Shown: positions 33,208-45,450 of the stretch, piece after piece
Layout: each line of letters starts with the position of its first letter
How positions within the stretch are numbered: position 1 is the stretch's first letter
DNA from: Periplaneta americana
Taxonomy: Eukaryota; Arthropoda; Insecta; Blattodea; Blattidae
Reading direction: 5' to 3'
Length of the DNA: 64,000 bases
NCBI RefSeq assembly: GCF_040183065.1
Contig: NC_091120.1
Span: forward strand, 74,688,708-74,752,707
Program-made: the position numbers and the translations under genes
The notes under the pieces: model-generated
Told to the model about the DNA's origin: nothing
The model's input: only the letters and a program-made list of their open reading frames with translations
Databases searched by the model: none

Positions 33208-33400
33208 AGATTTACTTGTTGTTTGGCTGTACAGCTTCAGTTGATGGCTTCCAGATTTGGAGGTTCCGGGTTCAATTCTCGGGTTTGGCTCTTGGGGAAT
33301 TTTCCTTGAAGAAAAGTTCCCAGGGTGTCTAGAGTCTGGAAATTTGTATAAAAGTGACTCTTGACTACGAGTCTGCAGGGTTAATCAGTCTTCAAAATAT
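33208..33400 (+). mobile_element. Putative tRNA-derived SINE
   Basis: Box B-like CGGGTTCAATTCTCGG lies about 45 bp after a weak box A. The body CTTGGGGAATTTTCCTTG is followed by a short tail. No target duplication is clear. Confidence 0.45.
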
Positions 33401-33708
33401 AAAATACAATATCAGGACTGTCGATGAATAGAAAACTGAACACAAGTTTCACGTAACGATGACGTATAACGCCATCAGTCAGCAGAACCAGAAAGCACTA
33501 ACAGATGCTACAGAGTTGACAATGAATTAAAAATAAATATTAACATTGCTACACCGTCAGGAATCAGGAACATTTCAGAAAGTATACATGTGTCTGACTT
33601 CAAGGCACTGGGTGAGAAGTGTAAAAAAGTTTCTTCTTACTTGCTTACAGACTAAACACAGTAAAATGATGATAAATTCTTGCCTATGATGATAGTGACT
33701 ATTATCAT

Positions 33709-34148
33709 TACTTACTTACAAATGGCTTTTAAGGAACGCGCAGGTTCATTGCCGCCCTGACATAAGCCCGCCATCGGTCCCTATCCTGTGCAAGATTAAT
33801 CCAGTCTCTATCATCATATCCCACCTCTCTCAAATCCATTTTAATATTATCCTCCCATCTACGTCTCGGCCTTCGCAAAGGTCTTTTTCCCTCTGGTATT
33901 CATAACCTTATTCTTTTGCTGTGGTCGTGCCAGAGAATCAGTCCCATTCCGAGGCCTATTGTATGGATTCGTAACAAGCTGTTTTTTTACGGTGATGGGT
34001 TGTTAGCCCTTCGCCCAACCCCAAGCTGGAGGACCACCCCTTATCGGTTGTCCACGACTGTTTATTCGATATATTCGCAACTACCCTCCATATCTGGAGG
34101 CCATCTCCTCTATCCGCAACCTGAGGACGCGCCATGCCGTGGTGATAG
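33709..34148 (-). mobile_element. Internally deleted RTE-like LINE (5' and 3' ends fused)
   Basis: On the minus strand the first part matches the intact LINE 5' end (35115-35360), starting TATCACCACGGCATGGCGCG. Near 33895 it jumps to the LINE 3' end (about 38125-38312), with ATGAATACC at the seam. TATTATCAT flanks both sides (33700-33708, 34149-34157). Confidence 0.8.
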
Positions 34149-34171
34149 TATTATCATATTTATTCATTAAT

Positions 34172-34175
<4 letters not shown>

Positions 34176-34244
<69 letters not shown>
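34176..34244. repeat. (ATT)n microsatellite
   Basis: Long ATT tract immediately beside the deleted RTE copy. Confidence 0.9.
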
Positions 34245-34245
<1 letters not shown>

Positions 34246-34785
34246 AAGTAAGATTATTTTCACAGAGGGGGGAACCCATAGCGAAGAACAAATTTCCAAA
34301 TTGCTTATCACTGTAATTAACAATAAATTTAGAGCTCAAATATTGACAACGAAGTCTTGCATGTTCTTAGAATTCCTTCCGTTTTTGTTTGAGAATTAAC
34401 AGATGCGCTGATTTACAGAACGACGTAATATGTTACTAGTTCAATCAACCGTTATCTGGTTAAAAAACGATAACTGCAGATATGCTTTCGTACGTCAGAG
34501 CGTTTTACATTTCTTTACCGGAGGTTAACGTCCAAAAGCTGACCACAAATAAATATTTTTGTTTTCATAAATTACGCGGGCATAATATTATGAAGGGCTG
34601 TCGCGAAGGGCTAGGGATTCGAATTTGCATTTAATCCTGATCAAGTTTATTTTGTTGCTATTAAAGAGGGGATTCTAATACAGTGCTCATGGAACTTTGT
34701 TTCTCGTTCTTTAAAACTCAAACCTGAATCATAATCAACAATCACTACTTTCATTCTACTTGTATTTGTATCCATGTGTTGTGTA
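34245..34785. other. Unannotated stretch
   Basis: No supported feature. Confidence 0.4.
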
Positions 34786-35079
34786 TCAGTGTGTCCATGC
34801 ATTCATTCATTTGTCAATCCCTTAACTCTCTTCTCCGCTTATGTTTTGATCCTCCTTTAACTTTTCGTCATTCTATTCATCCACATACCTACCTATCTAA
34901 AATATCCGTCTGTCAGCCTATCTGGACTATCCATCCGTCTGCCAGTCTGTCTGGATATCCATTTACCAGCCTAAATAGCAATGATTTTATTCACAACCTT
35001 CCTAGTTACCATCTACTTACCTGCCTACATACTCATCTAAAAACTTCTCTAGATCTGTCTGCCAATCTATTTATATACG
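34786..35079. repeat. Degenerate pyrimidine-rich tetranucleotide repeat
   Basis: Interspersed CCAT, CTGT, CTGC and CTAC words (for example CCATCCGTCTGCCAGTCTGT) over 300 bp. It appears to be a decayed CATC/CTGT-type simple repeat. The open frame across it is a by-product. Confidence 0.6.
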
Positions 35080-35125
35080 GTATGTAAAGTGGAATCCATG
35101 TATGGTGGGTCCCTATCACCACGGC

Positions 35126-35275
35126 ATGGCGCGTCCTCAGGTTGCGGATAGAGGAGACGGCCTCCAGATATGGAGGGTAGCTGCGAATATATTGAATAAG
35201 CAGTCGTGGACAGCCGATAAGGGGTGGTCCTCCAGCTTGGGGGTTGGGCGAAGGGCTAACAACCCATCACCGTAA
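35126..35275 (+). CDS. Short upstream ORF of the RTE-like LINE
   Basis: ATG at 35126 begins a 49-codon frame, [20 protein letters not shown]... to ...GRRANNPSP, ending at TAA 35273-35275. It overlaps the start of the large ORF, which lies one base ahead (+1). The large ORF has no ATG before its endonuclease domain. This frame may therefore be the true N-terminus, joined by a +1 shift at CCG-TAA-A, or by an indel specific to this copy. The same CCGTAA occurs in the copies at 33709 and 54378. Confidence 0.45.
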   Translation: MARPQVADRGDGLQIWRVAANILNKQSWTADKGWSSSLGVGRRANNPSP

Positions 35276-38200
35276 AAAACAGCTTGTTACGAATTCCTAC
35301 AGTAAGCCTCGGAATAGGACTGATTCTCTGGCACGACCACAGCAAAGGAATAAGGTTTTGAGATTTGGCACTTGGAACGTAACTAGTCTTTATAGAACAG
35401 GAGGGGTAACATTAGTAGCAAAAGAACTAGCTAGATATAGAATAGACTTTGTGGGAGTACAAGAGGTTAGGTTAGATGGGAATGGCATATCACAAATAGG
35501 AGATTACTTGTTGTATTATGGGGAAGGAAACAATAATCACCAATTAGGAACAGGATTCTTTGTACATAAAAGAATAAAATCAGCAGTAAAAAAGGTCGAA
35601 TTTATCAGTGACAGGTTATCATATTTAGTACTTAAGGGTAGATGGTGCGACATCATGGTTATAAATGCTCACGCCCCTACAGAAGAGAAAGACGACTATA
35701 TAAAGGATAGCTTCTATGAAGAATTGGAACATACTTTTGATCAGTTCCCTAGATATCACATGAAAATTTTATTGGGGGATTTCAACGCTAAAGTAGGACG
35801 GGAGGAGATTTTTAGACCAACTATTGGAAAAGAGAGCCTACACGCAATTAGTAGTGACAATGGAGTTAGATTAGTCAACTTTGCCACATCGAAAAATTTA
35901 ATTGTCAAAAGTACAACATTCCCCCATAAGGATATACATAAATATACTTGGACTTCTCCAGATGGATTGACACACAACCAAATTGATCACATCTTGATAG
36001 ATAAACGGAGACATACTAGTATAGTAGATATTCGAACTTTCAGGGGTGCAGACTGTAATTCTGACCATTATTTGGTGATTGGAGAATTAAGAGAAAGATT
36101 ATCAGTAGCCAAGCGAGTAGAGCAACAAGTTAATATTACTAAATTCAATATTTTGAAATTAAAGGACGAGGAAGCTAAGCAAAATTATCAGGTCGAAATT
36201 TCGAATAGGTTTGCCACTTTAGAAAGTTCCGACGAAGTTGAGAAAGAATTAGATGTTAATAGCGTGTGGGAAAATATCAGAGATAGTATCAAAATTGCAG
36301 CTGAGCAGAGCATAGGTTATTATGAAACTAAGAAAAAGAAACCGTGGTTTGATGAAGATTGTTGCATGGTAGTAGAAAGAAGGAAACAGGCAAAATTGAA
36401 ATTCTTACAGGATCCAGTTGAGGAGAAGAGAGATAATTATTTCAATGAAAGACGGGAAGCAAGTCGTACACTTAGGAATAAAAAGAGAGGTTACTTGAAG
36501 GAAAAACTGAATGAGGTAGAAACAAATAGTAAGAATAAAAACATTCGAGATTTATATAAGGGTATAAAGGAATTTAAGAACGGATATCAGCCAAGGGTAA
36601 ACGTGATCAAGGATGAGAATAGTGACTTGCTTGCAGACTCTCCATCAATCCTAAACAGATGGAAAAACTATTTTGCGCAACTACTAAATGTACATAGGCC
36701 AAATAGAAATGATCGGGACGAAATTGAAATACAAACTGCTGAGCCATTTATACCCGAACCCACGCTTTCAGAAGTCGAAATTGCGATAGAAAATCTGAAA
36801 AAGTACAAGTCTCCAGGTATCGATCAGATTCCAGCAGAATTAATACAAGAGGGTGGAAGTGCATTATATAGCGAAATTTATAAACTTGTACTTGCTATTT
36901 GGGAAAAGGAAATTGTACCAGATCAATGGAAGGAGTCCATAATTGTACCTATTTTTAAAAAGGGGGACAAAACCAACTGTGGTAACTTTCGAGGAATATC
37001 ACTTCTGTTGACGTCGTACAAAATTTTGTCCAATATTCTTTTGAGGAGATTAACTCCGTACGTAGATGAAATTATTGGGGATCATCAGTGCGGTTTTCGG
37101 CGTAATAGATCGACTATTGATCAGATTTTTTGTATTCGGCAGATAATGGAGAAAAAATGGGAGTATAAGGGTACAGTACATCAGTTATTCATAGATTTCA
37201 AAAAGGCATATGACTCGGTTAAGAGGGAAGTATTATATGATATTCTTATTGAATTTGGTATTCCCAAGAAACTAGTTCGATTAATTAAAATGTGTCTCAG
37301 TGAAACATACAGCAGAGTCCGTATAGGTCAGTTTCTATCTGATCCTTTTCCAATTCACTGCGGGCTAAAGCAGGGAGATGCACTATCACCTTTACTTTTT
37401 AACTTCGCTATAGAATATGCCATTAGGAAAGTTCAGGATAACAGGCAGGGTTTGGAATTGAACGGGCTACATCAGCTTCTTGTCTATGCGGATGACGTGA
37501 ATATGTTAGGAGAAAATACACAAACGGTTAGGGAAAACACGGAAATTTTACTTGAAGCAAGTAAAGCGATCGGTTTGGAAGTAAATCCCGAAAAGACAAA
37601 GTATATGATTATGTCTCGTGACGGGAATATTGTACGAAATGGAAATATAAATATTGGAGATTTATCCTTCGAAGAGGTGGAAAAATTCAAATATCTTGGA
37701 GCAACAGTAACAAATATAAATGACACTCGGGAGGAAATTAAACGCAGAATAAATATGGGAAATGCGTGTTATTATTCGGTTGAGAAGCTCTTATCATCCA
37801 GTCTGCTCTCCAAAAATCTGAAAGTTAGAATTTATAAAACAGTTATATTACCGGTTGTTCTATATGGCTGTGAAACTTGGACTCTCACTCTGAGAGAGGA
37901 ACATAGGTTAAGGGTGGTTGAGAATAAGGTGCTTAGGAAAATATTTGGGGCTAAGCGGGATGAAGTTACAGGAGAATGGAGAAAGTTACACAACACAGAA
38001 CTGCACACATTGTATTCTTCACCTGACATAATTAGGAACTTGAAATCCAGACGTTTGAGATGGGCAGGGCATGTAGCACGTATGGGCGAATCCAGAAATG
38101 CATATAGAGTGTTAGTTGGGAGACCGGAGGGAAAAAGACCTTTAGGGAGGCCGAGACGTAGATGGGAGGATAATATTAAAATGGATTTGAGGGAGGTGGG

Positions 38201-38291
38201 ATATGATGATAGAGACTGGCTTAATCTTGCACAGGATAGGGACCGATGGCGGGCTTATGTGAGGGCGGCAATGAACCTTCGGGTTCCTTAA
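35244..38291 (+). CDS. LINE ORF: APE endonuclease + reverse transcriptase
   Basis: The frame opens after a stop at 35193. The first possible initiator is TTG 35244, since no ATG occurs until within the endonuclease. The endonuclease (about residues 40-275) has [36 protein letters not shown] and NSDHYLVIG. The RT (about 520-800) has [42 protein letters not shown] and [12 protein letters not shown]-terminal part follows ([20 protein letters not shown]). It nicks target DNA and primes reverse transcription there. No internal stop is present. The family is often mis-annotated as craniofacial development protein 2-like in automatic annotation. Confidence 0.9.
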   Translation: MGEGLTTHHRKKQLVTNSYSKPRNRTDSLARPQQRNKVLRFGTWNVTSLYRTGGVTLVAKELARYRIDFVGVQEVRLDGNGISQIGDYLLYYGEGNNNHQLGTGFFVHKRIKSAVKKVEFISDRLSYLVLKGRWCDIMVINAHAPTEEKDDYIKDSFYEELEHTFDQFPRYHMKILLGDFNAKVGREEIFRPTIGKESLHAISSDNGVRLVNFATSKNLIVKSTTFPHKDIHKYTWTSPDGLTHNQIDHILIDKRRHTSIVDIRTFRGADCNSDHYLVIGELRERLSVAKRVEQQVNITKFNILKLKDEEAKQNYQVEISNRFATLESSDEVEKELDVNSVWENIRDSIKIAAEQSIGYYETKKKKPWFDEDCCMVVERRKQAKLKFLQDPVEEKRDNYFNERREASRTLRNKKRGYLKEKLNEVETNSKNKNIRDLYKGIKEFKNGYQPRVNVIKDENSDLLADSPSILNRWKNYFAQLLNVHRPNRNDRDEIEIQTAEPFIPEPTLSEVEIAIENLKKYKSPGIDQIPAELIQEGGSALYSEIYKLVLAIWEKEIVPDQWKESIIVPIFKKGDKTNCGNFRGISLLLTSYKILSNILLRRLTPYVDEIIGDHQCGFRRNRSTIDQIFCIRQIMEKKWEYKGTVHQLFIDFKKAYDSVKREVLYDILIEFGIPKKLVRLIKMCLSETYSRVRIGQFLSDPFPIHCGLKQGDALSPLLFNFAIEYAIRKVQDNRQGLELNGLHQLLVYADDVNMLGENTQTVRENTEILLEASKAIGLEVNPEKTKYMIMSRDGNIVRNGNINIGDLSFEEVEKFKYLGATVTNINDTREEIKRRINMGNACYYSVEKLLSSSLLSKNLKVRIYKTVILPVVLYGCETWTLTLREEHRLRVVENKVLRKIFGAKRDEVTGEWRKLHNTELHTLYSSPDIIRNLKSRRLRWAGHVARMGESRNAYRVLVGRPEGKRPLGRPRRRWEDNIKMDLREVGYDDRDWLNLAQDRDRWRAYVRAAMNLRVP

Positions 38292-38328
38292 AAGCCATTT
38301 GTAAGTAAGTAAGTATGTAAAGTGGAAT

Positions 38329-39111
38329 AAGGTTAAATAGATATTTTACATTTTCATGTACCAGATAAGTGCGTTGGTACACTGACGTACAAAGATATCT
38401 GACCCTACTAGTCGATAGTGATCGATAATTTGTTGGTGTAAGTGTGGCTTCTTTAGTTACTACTTCCATGAATAGATGACGAAGATAAGTCAGTGTCGCC
38501 AGTCGTATGTAAATATACCCACATTATCAAATTCATTTTTTCATACCACTCTACTGATTGTAAAACAACACTTGATTTAACTGGAAACAGCTGCCATTGC
38601 CAATTATGAGAATAATTTATGCTTAATCTACATAATCATTTTCCCTGACACTTTTTAACCGCTCCAATAATGGTACCACCTATTGAGAACTAGCGAAACT
38701 CAAAGTTTGTCAATATTTTATTCTTTGGTTCTGACTTATCTCGTGGTTGAAAAGTTCTCTTACACGATCATAAAATCGTAGGTCAGTTGTCTTTGAACTA
38801 GTCTAGATACCTGAGTGCTGCATTGGAGTTAAATCGCTCGCTTGAACTCGGTCGAGAGTCGCACCCTCGAGTGAGATACGATCGGTCTTGATACGCTCGT
38901 AATAAATAGAAGCACAGTACATGGTCATCTCACCGACATGCCTTATCTTGTATGGAAGGCGACAGATAACATACACATATTTTTTGCTCACACGGTAAAA
39001 AATAAGGCTTTATTTTCTGCGTTTATGACAGACGTTTAATGGAACAGTCAATGGAATGTACCAAAACAGGAACATGAAGTTATAAATCAAATAGTATGAA
39101 AAACTTCGTTA
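38329..39111. other. Unannotated stretch
   Basis: A GC-richer piece at 38810-38960 (TTAAATCGCTCGCTTGAACT) may be an old repeat, but I found no ends or domains. Confidence 0.3.
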
Positions 39112-39113
39112 TA

Positions 39114-39821
39114 CAGGGTGCGTCAGAAAGAACGGATGGATTTCAAACTATCAATACGCAGCGAGGGGAGGGATAGAGTGAGGGGGACCACGACTGTTGG
39201 GTCAGCGAGAGAATGCAGTTTCAGTTGAGAACATGGTGTTGGTCTGGTGTACAACGTGCTTTCATCGCAGAGACATTTTTGAAAAATAAAGAGTCTGTGA
39301 TCGTCACTCAGGACTCATTTCGACATCGGACGTCACGCTAAGATTCCAACTCGGGCGGCTTCATTTCGTACCACAGGTTCAACATTAAAGAAGAAATCAC
39401 CTGGACGAACACGGAGCGCATGTACTCCTGCAAATGTGGAGACAGACAGTAGGTTGTCCTGCCACCTCAACCATCAGCCCGCAAACATGCTATTGCACTG
39501 AGATTGTCGAGGTTACGATAAGATCTTTCTTTGGGACCACTTGAAGGCGTAAGTAACCACATACACTGGACGAACTGAAGACGGCGATTCGTGAAGAAAT
39601 TGCGGCAATCCCACCAACTATGACTGTGAAAGTTACGGCGAACTTCAGAAAACGCCTCGATGCCTGTATCGAAAGCCAAGGACATCATATGGATGATGTT
39701 GTATACCGTAAATAAACTGCATGTATTGGTGAATCTGTTGACAACAATACATTTTTGATTTGATGAATCCTTACAATTTTCTTGCCCTGTGAAATCCATC
39801 CGTTCTTTCTGACGCACCCTT
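39114..39821 (+). mobile_element. Internally deleted Tc1/mariner-superfamily transposon
   Basis: Inverted ends (C/A)AGGGTGCGTCAGAAAGAAC continue GGATGGATTTCA, bordered by TA (39112-39113, 39822-39823). Inside, the plus strand reads VQRAFIAETFLKNKESVIVT and TGSTLKKKSPGRTRS (helix-turn-helix head). In other frames come SARKHAIALRLS and the C-terminal TAIREEIAAIPPTMTVKVTA. The catalytic centre is missing. Length 708 bp. Confidence 0.8.
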
Positions 39822-40060
39822 TACAGTTATTATTGCTAATTAATAATTATTCAATATTTGATTTACCACATATATAATATAATAGGTCCATACATAGTGT
39901 TCCGCCTATATACTGCGACAATGTAGAAACGTTTTACAAAATATTATTGATATAGCAGTAGATTAATAACAATATTAGTACAGAGATAACGTCATAGAAA
40001 ATACAACAAAACGAATAATCATGCTGCACAACTGTTACAGACGCAAAGATTGATACACTA

Positions 40061-40124
<64 letters not shown>
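40061..40124. repeat. (ATT)n microsatellite
   Basis: About 21 ATT units. Confidence 0.95.
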
Positions 40125-40125
<1 letters not shown>

Positions 40126-40569
40126 TAGAAAACTTGATACAGTTCTTGCATTATCGTGATTGTGTTCTCCGTTCATAATGATTACATTTACATCCAATAA
40201 CATCTATCAGATGTTGCAAAAACAAAATCACTCCTACTACATTTATATTACATTTTAAAGCAAGTTTTGTAGTTGTACTATGGAGAGGTTAGTTAAACAC
40301 TGCAAAGTTTTGAAATGATAAACATCTATGATGTTACTACACAGTTCATCACTGTAACAAGAACGAATTTCTAACGCTCGGCTTACACCGTTCGAGGATT
40401 TATCGCTCGTGACAATTTTACCCATCATGCATGTGCGCTACCTATCGGATTATGCTATGAACTACTTGGGGCTCGAGCGAAAACGTCCGATGCAAACCTC
40501 TGGTAGATACCTATGTAGGTTAATAGAGATATTTTCTGTAAAAGTGTAAGTTCATACTTACTTAGTTTT

Positions 40570-40637
40570 ATTAATACGTAAGCTGGTTGAGTGGAAGAGA
40601 AGGCCTTATGGCCTTAACTCCGCCAGCGAAAATAAAA

Positions 40638-40684
<47 letters not shown>
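40570..40684 (+). mobile_element. CR1-type LINE 3' terminus with (ATT)n tail
   Basis: GGTTGAGTGGAAGAGAAGGC, then CTTATGGCCTTAACTCCGCC, a hairpin around AAGGCC/GGCCTT, and an (ATT)n tail. It matches the ends at 48940 and 59918 and the reverse-oriented ends at 18893, 32425 and 51657. Confidence 0.7.
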
Positions 40685-40739
40685 GTCTATTATTATTATT
40701 AATCTATTTGGCACGCAGGTGGATAGGTAGGTTGGTACA

Positions 40740-41107
40740 TATTTAAGGTCAATTTAGCCTAGGACAACATAGAACAAACCTAAACAAGGTAAATACAGTC
40801 CTAATAGAAAGGTAACAAAACGTAAATTTTCTGCCGGGAGTTGAATCACAGTCCTTGCCTTTATAACCGGAATCGCTACCCTGGGACCTTTGCGGGAAAC
40901 ACCGACGGGACGAGTCGACGGGATAATACTGCATTGTGCCATGCTTTCAGGGAACCAACTGCCTTGGAATCCCTTGGGACGAGTAACCAAGCGAATTCCT
41001 GCATTTAGCGCCAAAGACCGAGTCATCAAATCCGCCAAGTTGCGCAGGAACTTCTGTAGAGTTGCAAATGAATTCAGGCTCATGTAACTTACGTAGCGGC
41101 TGATCAA
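40740..41107. other. GC-richer segment of unknown nature
   Basis: On the minus strand, TAGCGATTCCGGTTATAAAG and GATTCAACTCCCGGCAG resemble Pol III boxes A and B, so part may be a SINE. The long minus frame across it has no recognisable domain. Confidence 0.3.
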
Positions 41108-41614
41108 TGGTCTGTTCTGCAGGTTACATTAATCATCCGGCATGCTTTTTGTTTCTCTTTGTGTCCACATAATGAATAATGGTGGCGTATCGGTGAAATA
41201 TGACCTAGAATGGGCAAATTTCCGAGTTCGTTAAAATTTACCTCCGGAATTCGATAGGCCTATTGCATGTATTGGAAGAAAGTACAAAGTGACTTCGATG
41301 TACTGTGTCGGTTTTTTTTTAATATATAACTAGACCGAGGCGAGTGGAAACGCGGGCGTAATGCGAACTATCGCGATGTCACTATAAGAACGCAGGAGAA
41401 GTACAAGTGGAGCTCCGGGCTGCAGGACTCCACTGGCCTTGGTCGAATAATACCAATATATCGGGAATTTGGTAAGCCATAATGGGTATTCATTCATTCA
41501 TTATTATTTATCAGTTATTACGACTTCCCGTTTTAAATTGGAACTTACTCGTATTAAATTCAAATTTGGCGTTGAAGTGCACCAGTGATTAAAATCGGAA
41601 GGGGTTATCGAAAT

Positions 41615-41835
41615 ACCTCGGGTAGGTACCATTGACTGTTGATCTGGAGCTGTGATTGGGCATAGCTTCGATACCCACTTCGAGTGATTAACTTGTCGTG
41701 TTTTCCCGAGGTTCTCTCTAAATATAAGACAAATGCGAGCTAATTACATAGAGAATCCTTGGCCTTGTCTCGCCAAATACCATCGCACTATCACAGATTT
41801 AATGACACCAAATAACATTTTATTTGATGCAGCAC
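41615..41835 (+). mobile_element. tRNA-derived SINE, family B, diverged
   Basis: Box B-like GCTTCGATACCCACTT, then TTTTCCCGAGG, CTTGTCTCGCCAAATACCAT and ACACCAAATAAC. It aligns block by block with the copies at 1310 and 18072, with many changes. Confidence 0.7.
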
Positions 41836-42187
41836 TGTTAAAGCCGGATAAAATTATAATATGTAACCGAATAAATATAAATTTAAATACAGTGTAACAG
41901 TAAATTGAAGATGAGAACAGAAATGGTTATATTAGGTTTATTGTGAAGTAATTGTTTTATGAACATACTGTAAAATATTGTTTAAGCTATTTTAATCTCT
42001 TCCGAATGACGTGCACTATTGACTTAGGAGTACCTAACTGTAGACTACGGCGTGGAACGGATTTCTGAGGATCTGCTGTTAGACTATATAACTCCCAATG
42101 TAACAATGACGTGAAAACAAACTGTTTGAGTTGCTGAACTAATTACAAAGCACCTTAAATCCATTACACGTAATACATGCTTCACGC

Positions 42188-43014
42188 ATAGGCGGAGAGA
42201 GAATTGTTTCTTTGGGGGGGGGGCAAAGGAAAATCATAGAATCCCCATATAACGGGGTTATGGGGGATATCATTTACCTCCTCCCTCCGTTATAGTTTGA
42301 CCGTGGTACAGTATATCGGGATATGAACATTTAAAAAGTGTATTTTCGGGGGGTATGTTTCTTACAATGTTACATCCATATCCGCGATGTTTCTGACCGA
42401 ATTGTGTAGGGCTTGAACTGTAGATCTACTACAAATTATAATAGGGCATAATTTAAAACAGTCCCTCTCTTTTTCTCTCTTTCGTACAGAATAGTTTCAT
42501 AGTTCATATTACATGTCTAAGAACAATATGTGTAGACAAGTTCAGATAAGCCAAGATTATTATAAAGAGACTGTACGATCAAAGAATTCGTCAACACACA
42601 TACTGTACAATGTACATTAATAAAACTAACTCGTCTTTAAGTTTACACATTATACCGGGATCACTTTTTTTTTTCTCTTCATTGTTGTGCAGCACGTTAT
42701 TCATATTTCTCCAAATGGTGGCCTGAACATCTGAAGACTCCTAACACATGGGTACATGCTGTTACAAAAGAAACATTACAGTGCTTCCATTCTTCAAATG
42801 ATATATAGAAATGCTTATATATTCAAAGTATAAAATAAATATTATAGTGTAGACACATGATCTGAAGACATTAATTCGTCAATTTAAGCACAGAAACTTA
42901 ATCATAAACAAATGCAAAAAAGACCTTTTGAATTCAATGCTTTCTGACGTTAATAAAATAAAGAGAGTTCAGACAAGTTTTGGGGGGGCAGTGCCCCCCA
43001 TAACTTCGCCTGTA
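42188..43014. mobile_element. Probable hAT/P-type DNA transposon remnant
   Basis: The left end ATAGGCGGAG and the complement of the right end TACAGGCGAAG are near-inverted. Both have G-runs just inside (GGGGGGGGGGCAAAG; GGGGGGGCAGTGCCCCCC). CTTCACGC (42180-42187) and CTTCACAG (43015-43022) look like a diverged 8-bp target duplication. No coding remnant recognised. Confidence 0.45.
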
Positions 43015-43022
43015 CTTCACAG

Positions 43023-43797
43023 TGAACTCACCATTCATTCTTGGAAACTTTGTATAATACTGAATTATTGAAAAATACAAACGTACTTAGAGGGCAAAAG
43101 TTATTCCGTGAAATGTAATATATAGACCTAATTTATTTATATTAATAGTAACGATAATGTTAAATGAGAGCATTAGATACTCTAACATTGATTTCCGTGT
43201 CATTAATCGTCTCTTTGCAAGATTCTGTAATTTATAGTAATGTCATAAATGGGCAGAAGATAAAACACACTAGCTTCAGTTCCACTTGTTTTTTCTTCAA
43301 ATCTAGTAGCGTATGATGCAGATTATAATTAAACGAACAGCAATAACATAAGCCAATTAACTTCAACATTATTTATGTCTCAAAGATAAAGAAATTCGTT
43401 AATATGTAGTTCAATTTTTGGATGTTGATGTATAAAATGACGTAGGCTAAATCAGTAGTGCAATTTTATTGGCATGTAAACAGAAATGTTTGAGAAATTG
43501 ATCTTAAAAGATTTTTGTTGCTTTACAATTTGTACGGCAAGAAGATCTGACATTTTTAATGAAAAAAAGAAACACTAGTAGCGATTTTAATGTAAGTTGT
43601 GTGCTTGATGTAAGCTGTTGACTGCTACAAATTTTTCTTAAACGTTCTAGCATTTTGGAATAAAACAATTATTGAATTCTTTGGAAAAAAAATATAGAGG
43701 GTATCTCCAACCTTTAGGGTTAAAATTATACCGATGATAGAGGACTCTAAACTGAGCATAAGGAACCATGAGATCTTGAAAGTTTCTGTAAGCTGCC
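43023..43797. other. Unannotated stretch
   Basis: AT-rich, no supported feature. Confidence 0.4.
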
Positions 43798-43801
43798 TTA
43801 A

Positions 43802-44515
43802 GGGGTTAGATATAGCTTACAGCAGTACAGTTTTGAAAATATTCATCGGTTTTTTCCTCCATTTATGTATCTTGTAGAATAATGAAAATTGGTATGTATA
43901 AAACGCTGTCCTTCTGCTATGTGAAAAAATATTTTTTACGATTTAAAAACATATTTATACATATATATTTTTTTCAAAATTCAACATATTGACAGTTCAC
44001 TATGCAGTGTAGAAGCTTATCCCTCAGAACTCAAAACTTGTTAACTTTTTTATGTTTTCTCTCTTTTACTTTATTGCTGAAATTCATGTTTAGAATATCA
44101 TGCTCTTTCAACTACATTCCTTAATAAATAATATATATTTTTGTTTTGTGTGAAAGAAAATACAGATATTTGACCATTTTTAAAGTGAATTTATTTTTAT
44201 CCCACTAATCAAAGGTAGAAAAGTGATCTGGCATCATATTGTAGATATGACATGCATAAATACACACAAAAAATTTCATCACAGAATGTTGGATAGTTTT
44301 TTAGTTATGTGGGAAACGCATCATCACTGCACAGTGAACTGAATTAAAAAGAAAATGCAAATAATTTTTTTTAATCGTAAAAATATGTTTTTCTTATAGC
44401 AGAAGGACAGTGTTTTACACATACTAATTTTCATTATTGTACAAGATACAGTAATGGAGGAAAAAAAATGTTGAATATTTCCAAAATTTTACTGCTGTAA
44501 GCTGTACCTAACCCC
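43802..44515. mobile_element. Foldback element on a TTAA target
   Basis: GGGGTTAGATATAGCTTACA at the left matches the complement of the right end, which finishes TGTAAGCTGTACCTAACCCC. The arms continue inward for about 150 bp, including GTCCTTCTGCTAT and TTTACGATT blocks. TTAA sits at 43798-43801 and 44516-44519. 714 bp, no coding capacity. TTAA targets are used by piggyBac and Kolobok; which applies is not decided. Confidence 0.8.
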
Positions 44516-44519
44516 TTAA

Positions 44520-45446
44520 TGAAATTTTCATAACAAACAACTACCTGGCGCTTCCATGGTGATATTTTTTATTACAAAATTTCATGCATCGTTAATGCAC
44601 GTAATGAGAGAGCTGGTCACTTTCAAGAACTGCTCTGAGCTCAATGTTTTTGCTATGAGGTGTATGTTGGTTTGGAAATAAAACATTAACTATCTTATTC
44701 TTTGCAAGATAATGTGGTTGTAACGCTACCCACTTGATATCCATGATTACTTGGGCAATAGATTCTTACCTGCCTGCTTTAATGTATAACAAACACCAGG
44801 GATATTTAAGAGAGTGGATCAAAATGTGCTGTATTGTTCTGGATGTATCAAGGTTGGTGATCACCACTTTGAACAGTTGTTTTGAGATGCATGTTCTTTA
44901 GGTGTGTAAAAAATTAAAATAGCTTACAAAAATGTTCTTCAAACTTATTACTTGTGCAAGACTTTATACCTCCTGAAATATGCATTTCCGATCACTGGTT
45001 TCTTATGTCAAAATGTTCAGTTTAGAGTCCTTTATCATCTGTATAATTTTTACACTGAAATGACTTAAACCCTTTACCCGAACACCATAGAATTTTTTAT
45101 GCTGTTTAACACTTTTTAAATTAAGACCACTACCACTATCATATACTTAATTCTTCGTGACTTTCGACCAAGTTTTACCATTTTGGCAGAAATGAATATC
45201 GTCTGTCTTATGTTCGAGACGTCTTCATATTTTTCATTTTTCTTACAATGAATATCTTGAAATATGAAGAGTTCATCTATATTAATTGAGCATTTCAACA
45301 ACTTATTTTGTCCAAAATTTGTGATGTATAATTCTGTAGAATTTTGTATTTACTGTGATCTAATGAACTACATTTCACTAATAGCAATCAGTAGGTATTA
45401 TGATTGTAAGCTTGAACCCTCATTCATTTTAGCAATGTATTCTTTC
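44520..45446. other. Unannotated stretch
   Basis: No supported feature. Confidence 0.4.
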
Positions 45447-45450
45447 TTAA

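Larger units (their letters stand above)
35096..38312 (+). mobile_element. Full-length RTE-like LINE with 16-bp target duplication
   Basis: GTATGTAAAGTGGAAT is present identically at 35080-35095 and 38313-38328. Between them lies a 3217-bp element with a 5' UTR, a short ORF, a 1015-codon ORF and a brief 3' end closing in (GTAA)n. The perfect duplication and open frames indicate a recent, possibly active copy. Truncated or deleted relatives are at 6700, 16108, 33709 and 54378. Confidence 0.9.

Noticed and set aside
35244-38291. Host gene craniofacial development protein 2-like
   Set aside because: The ORF has APE endonuclease and RT domains and lies between target-site duplications; it is a LINE.
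40754-41107. Minus-strand 117-codon frame as a host exon
   Set aside because: No domain, no splice-site support, and part resembles a SINE head.
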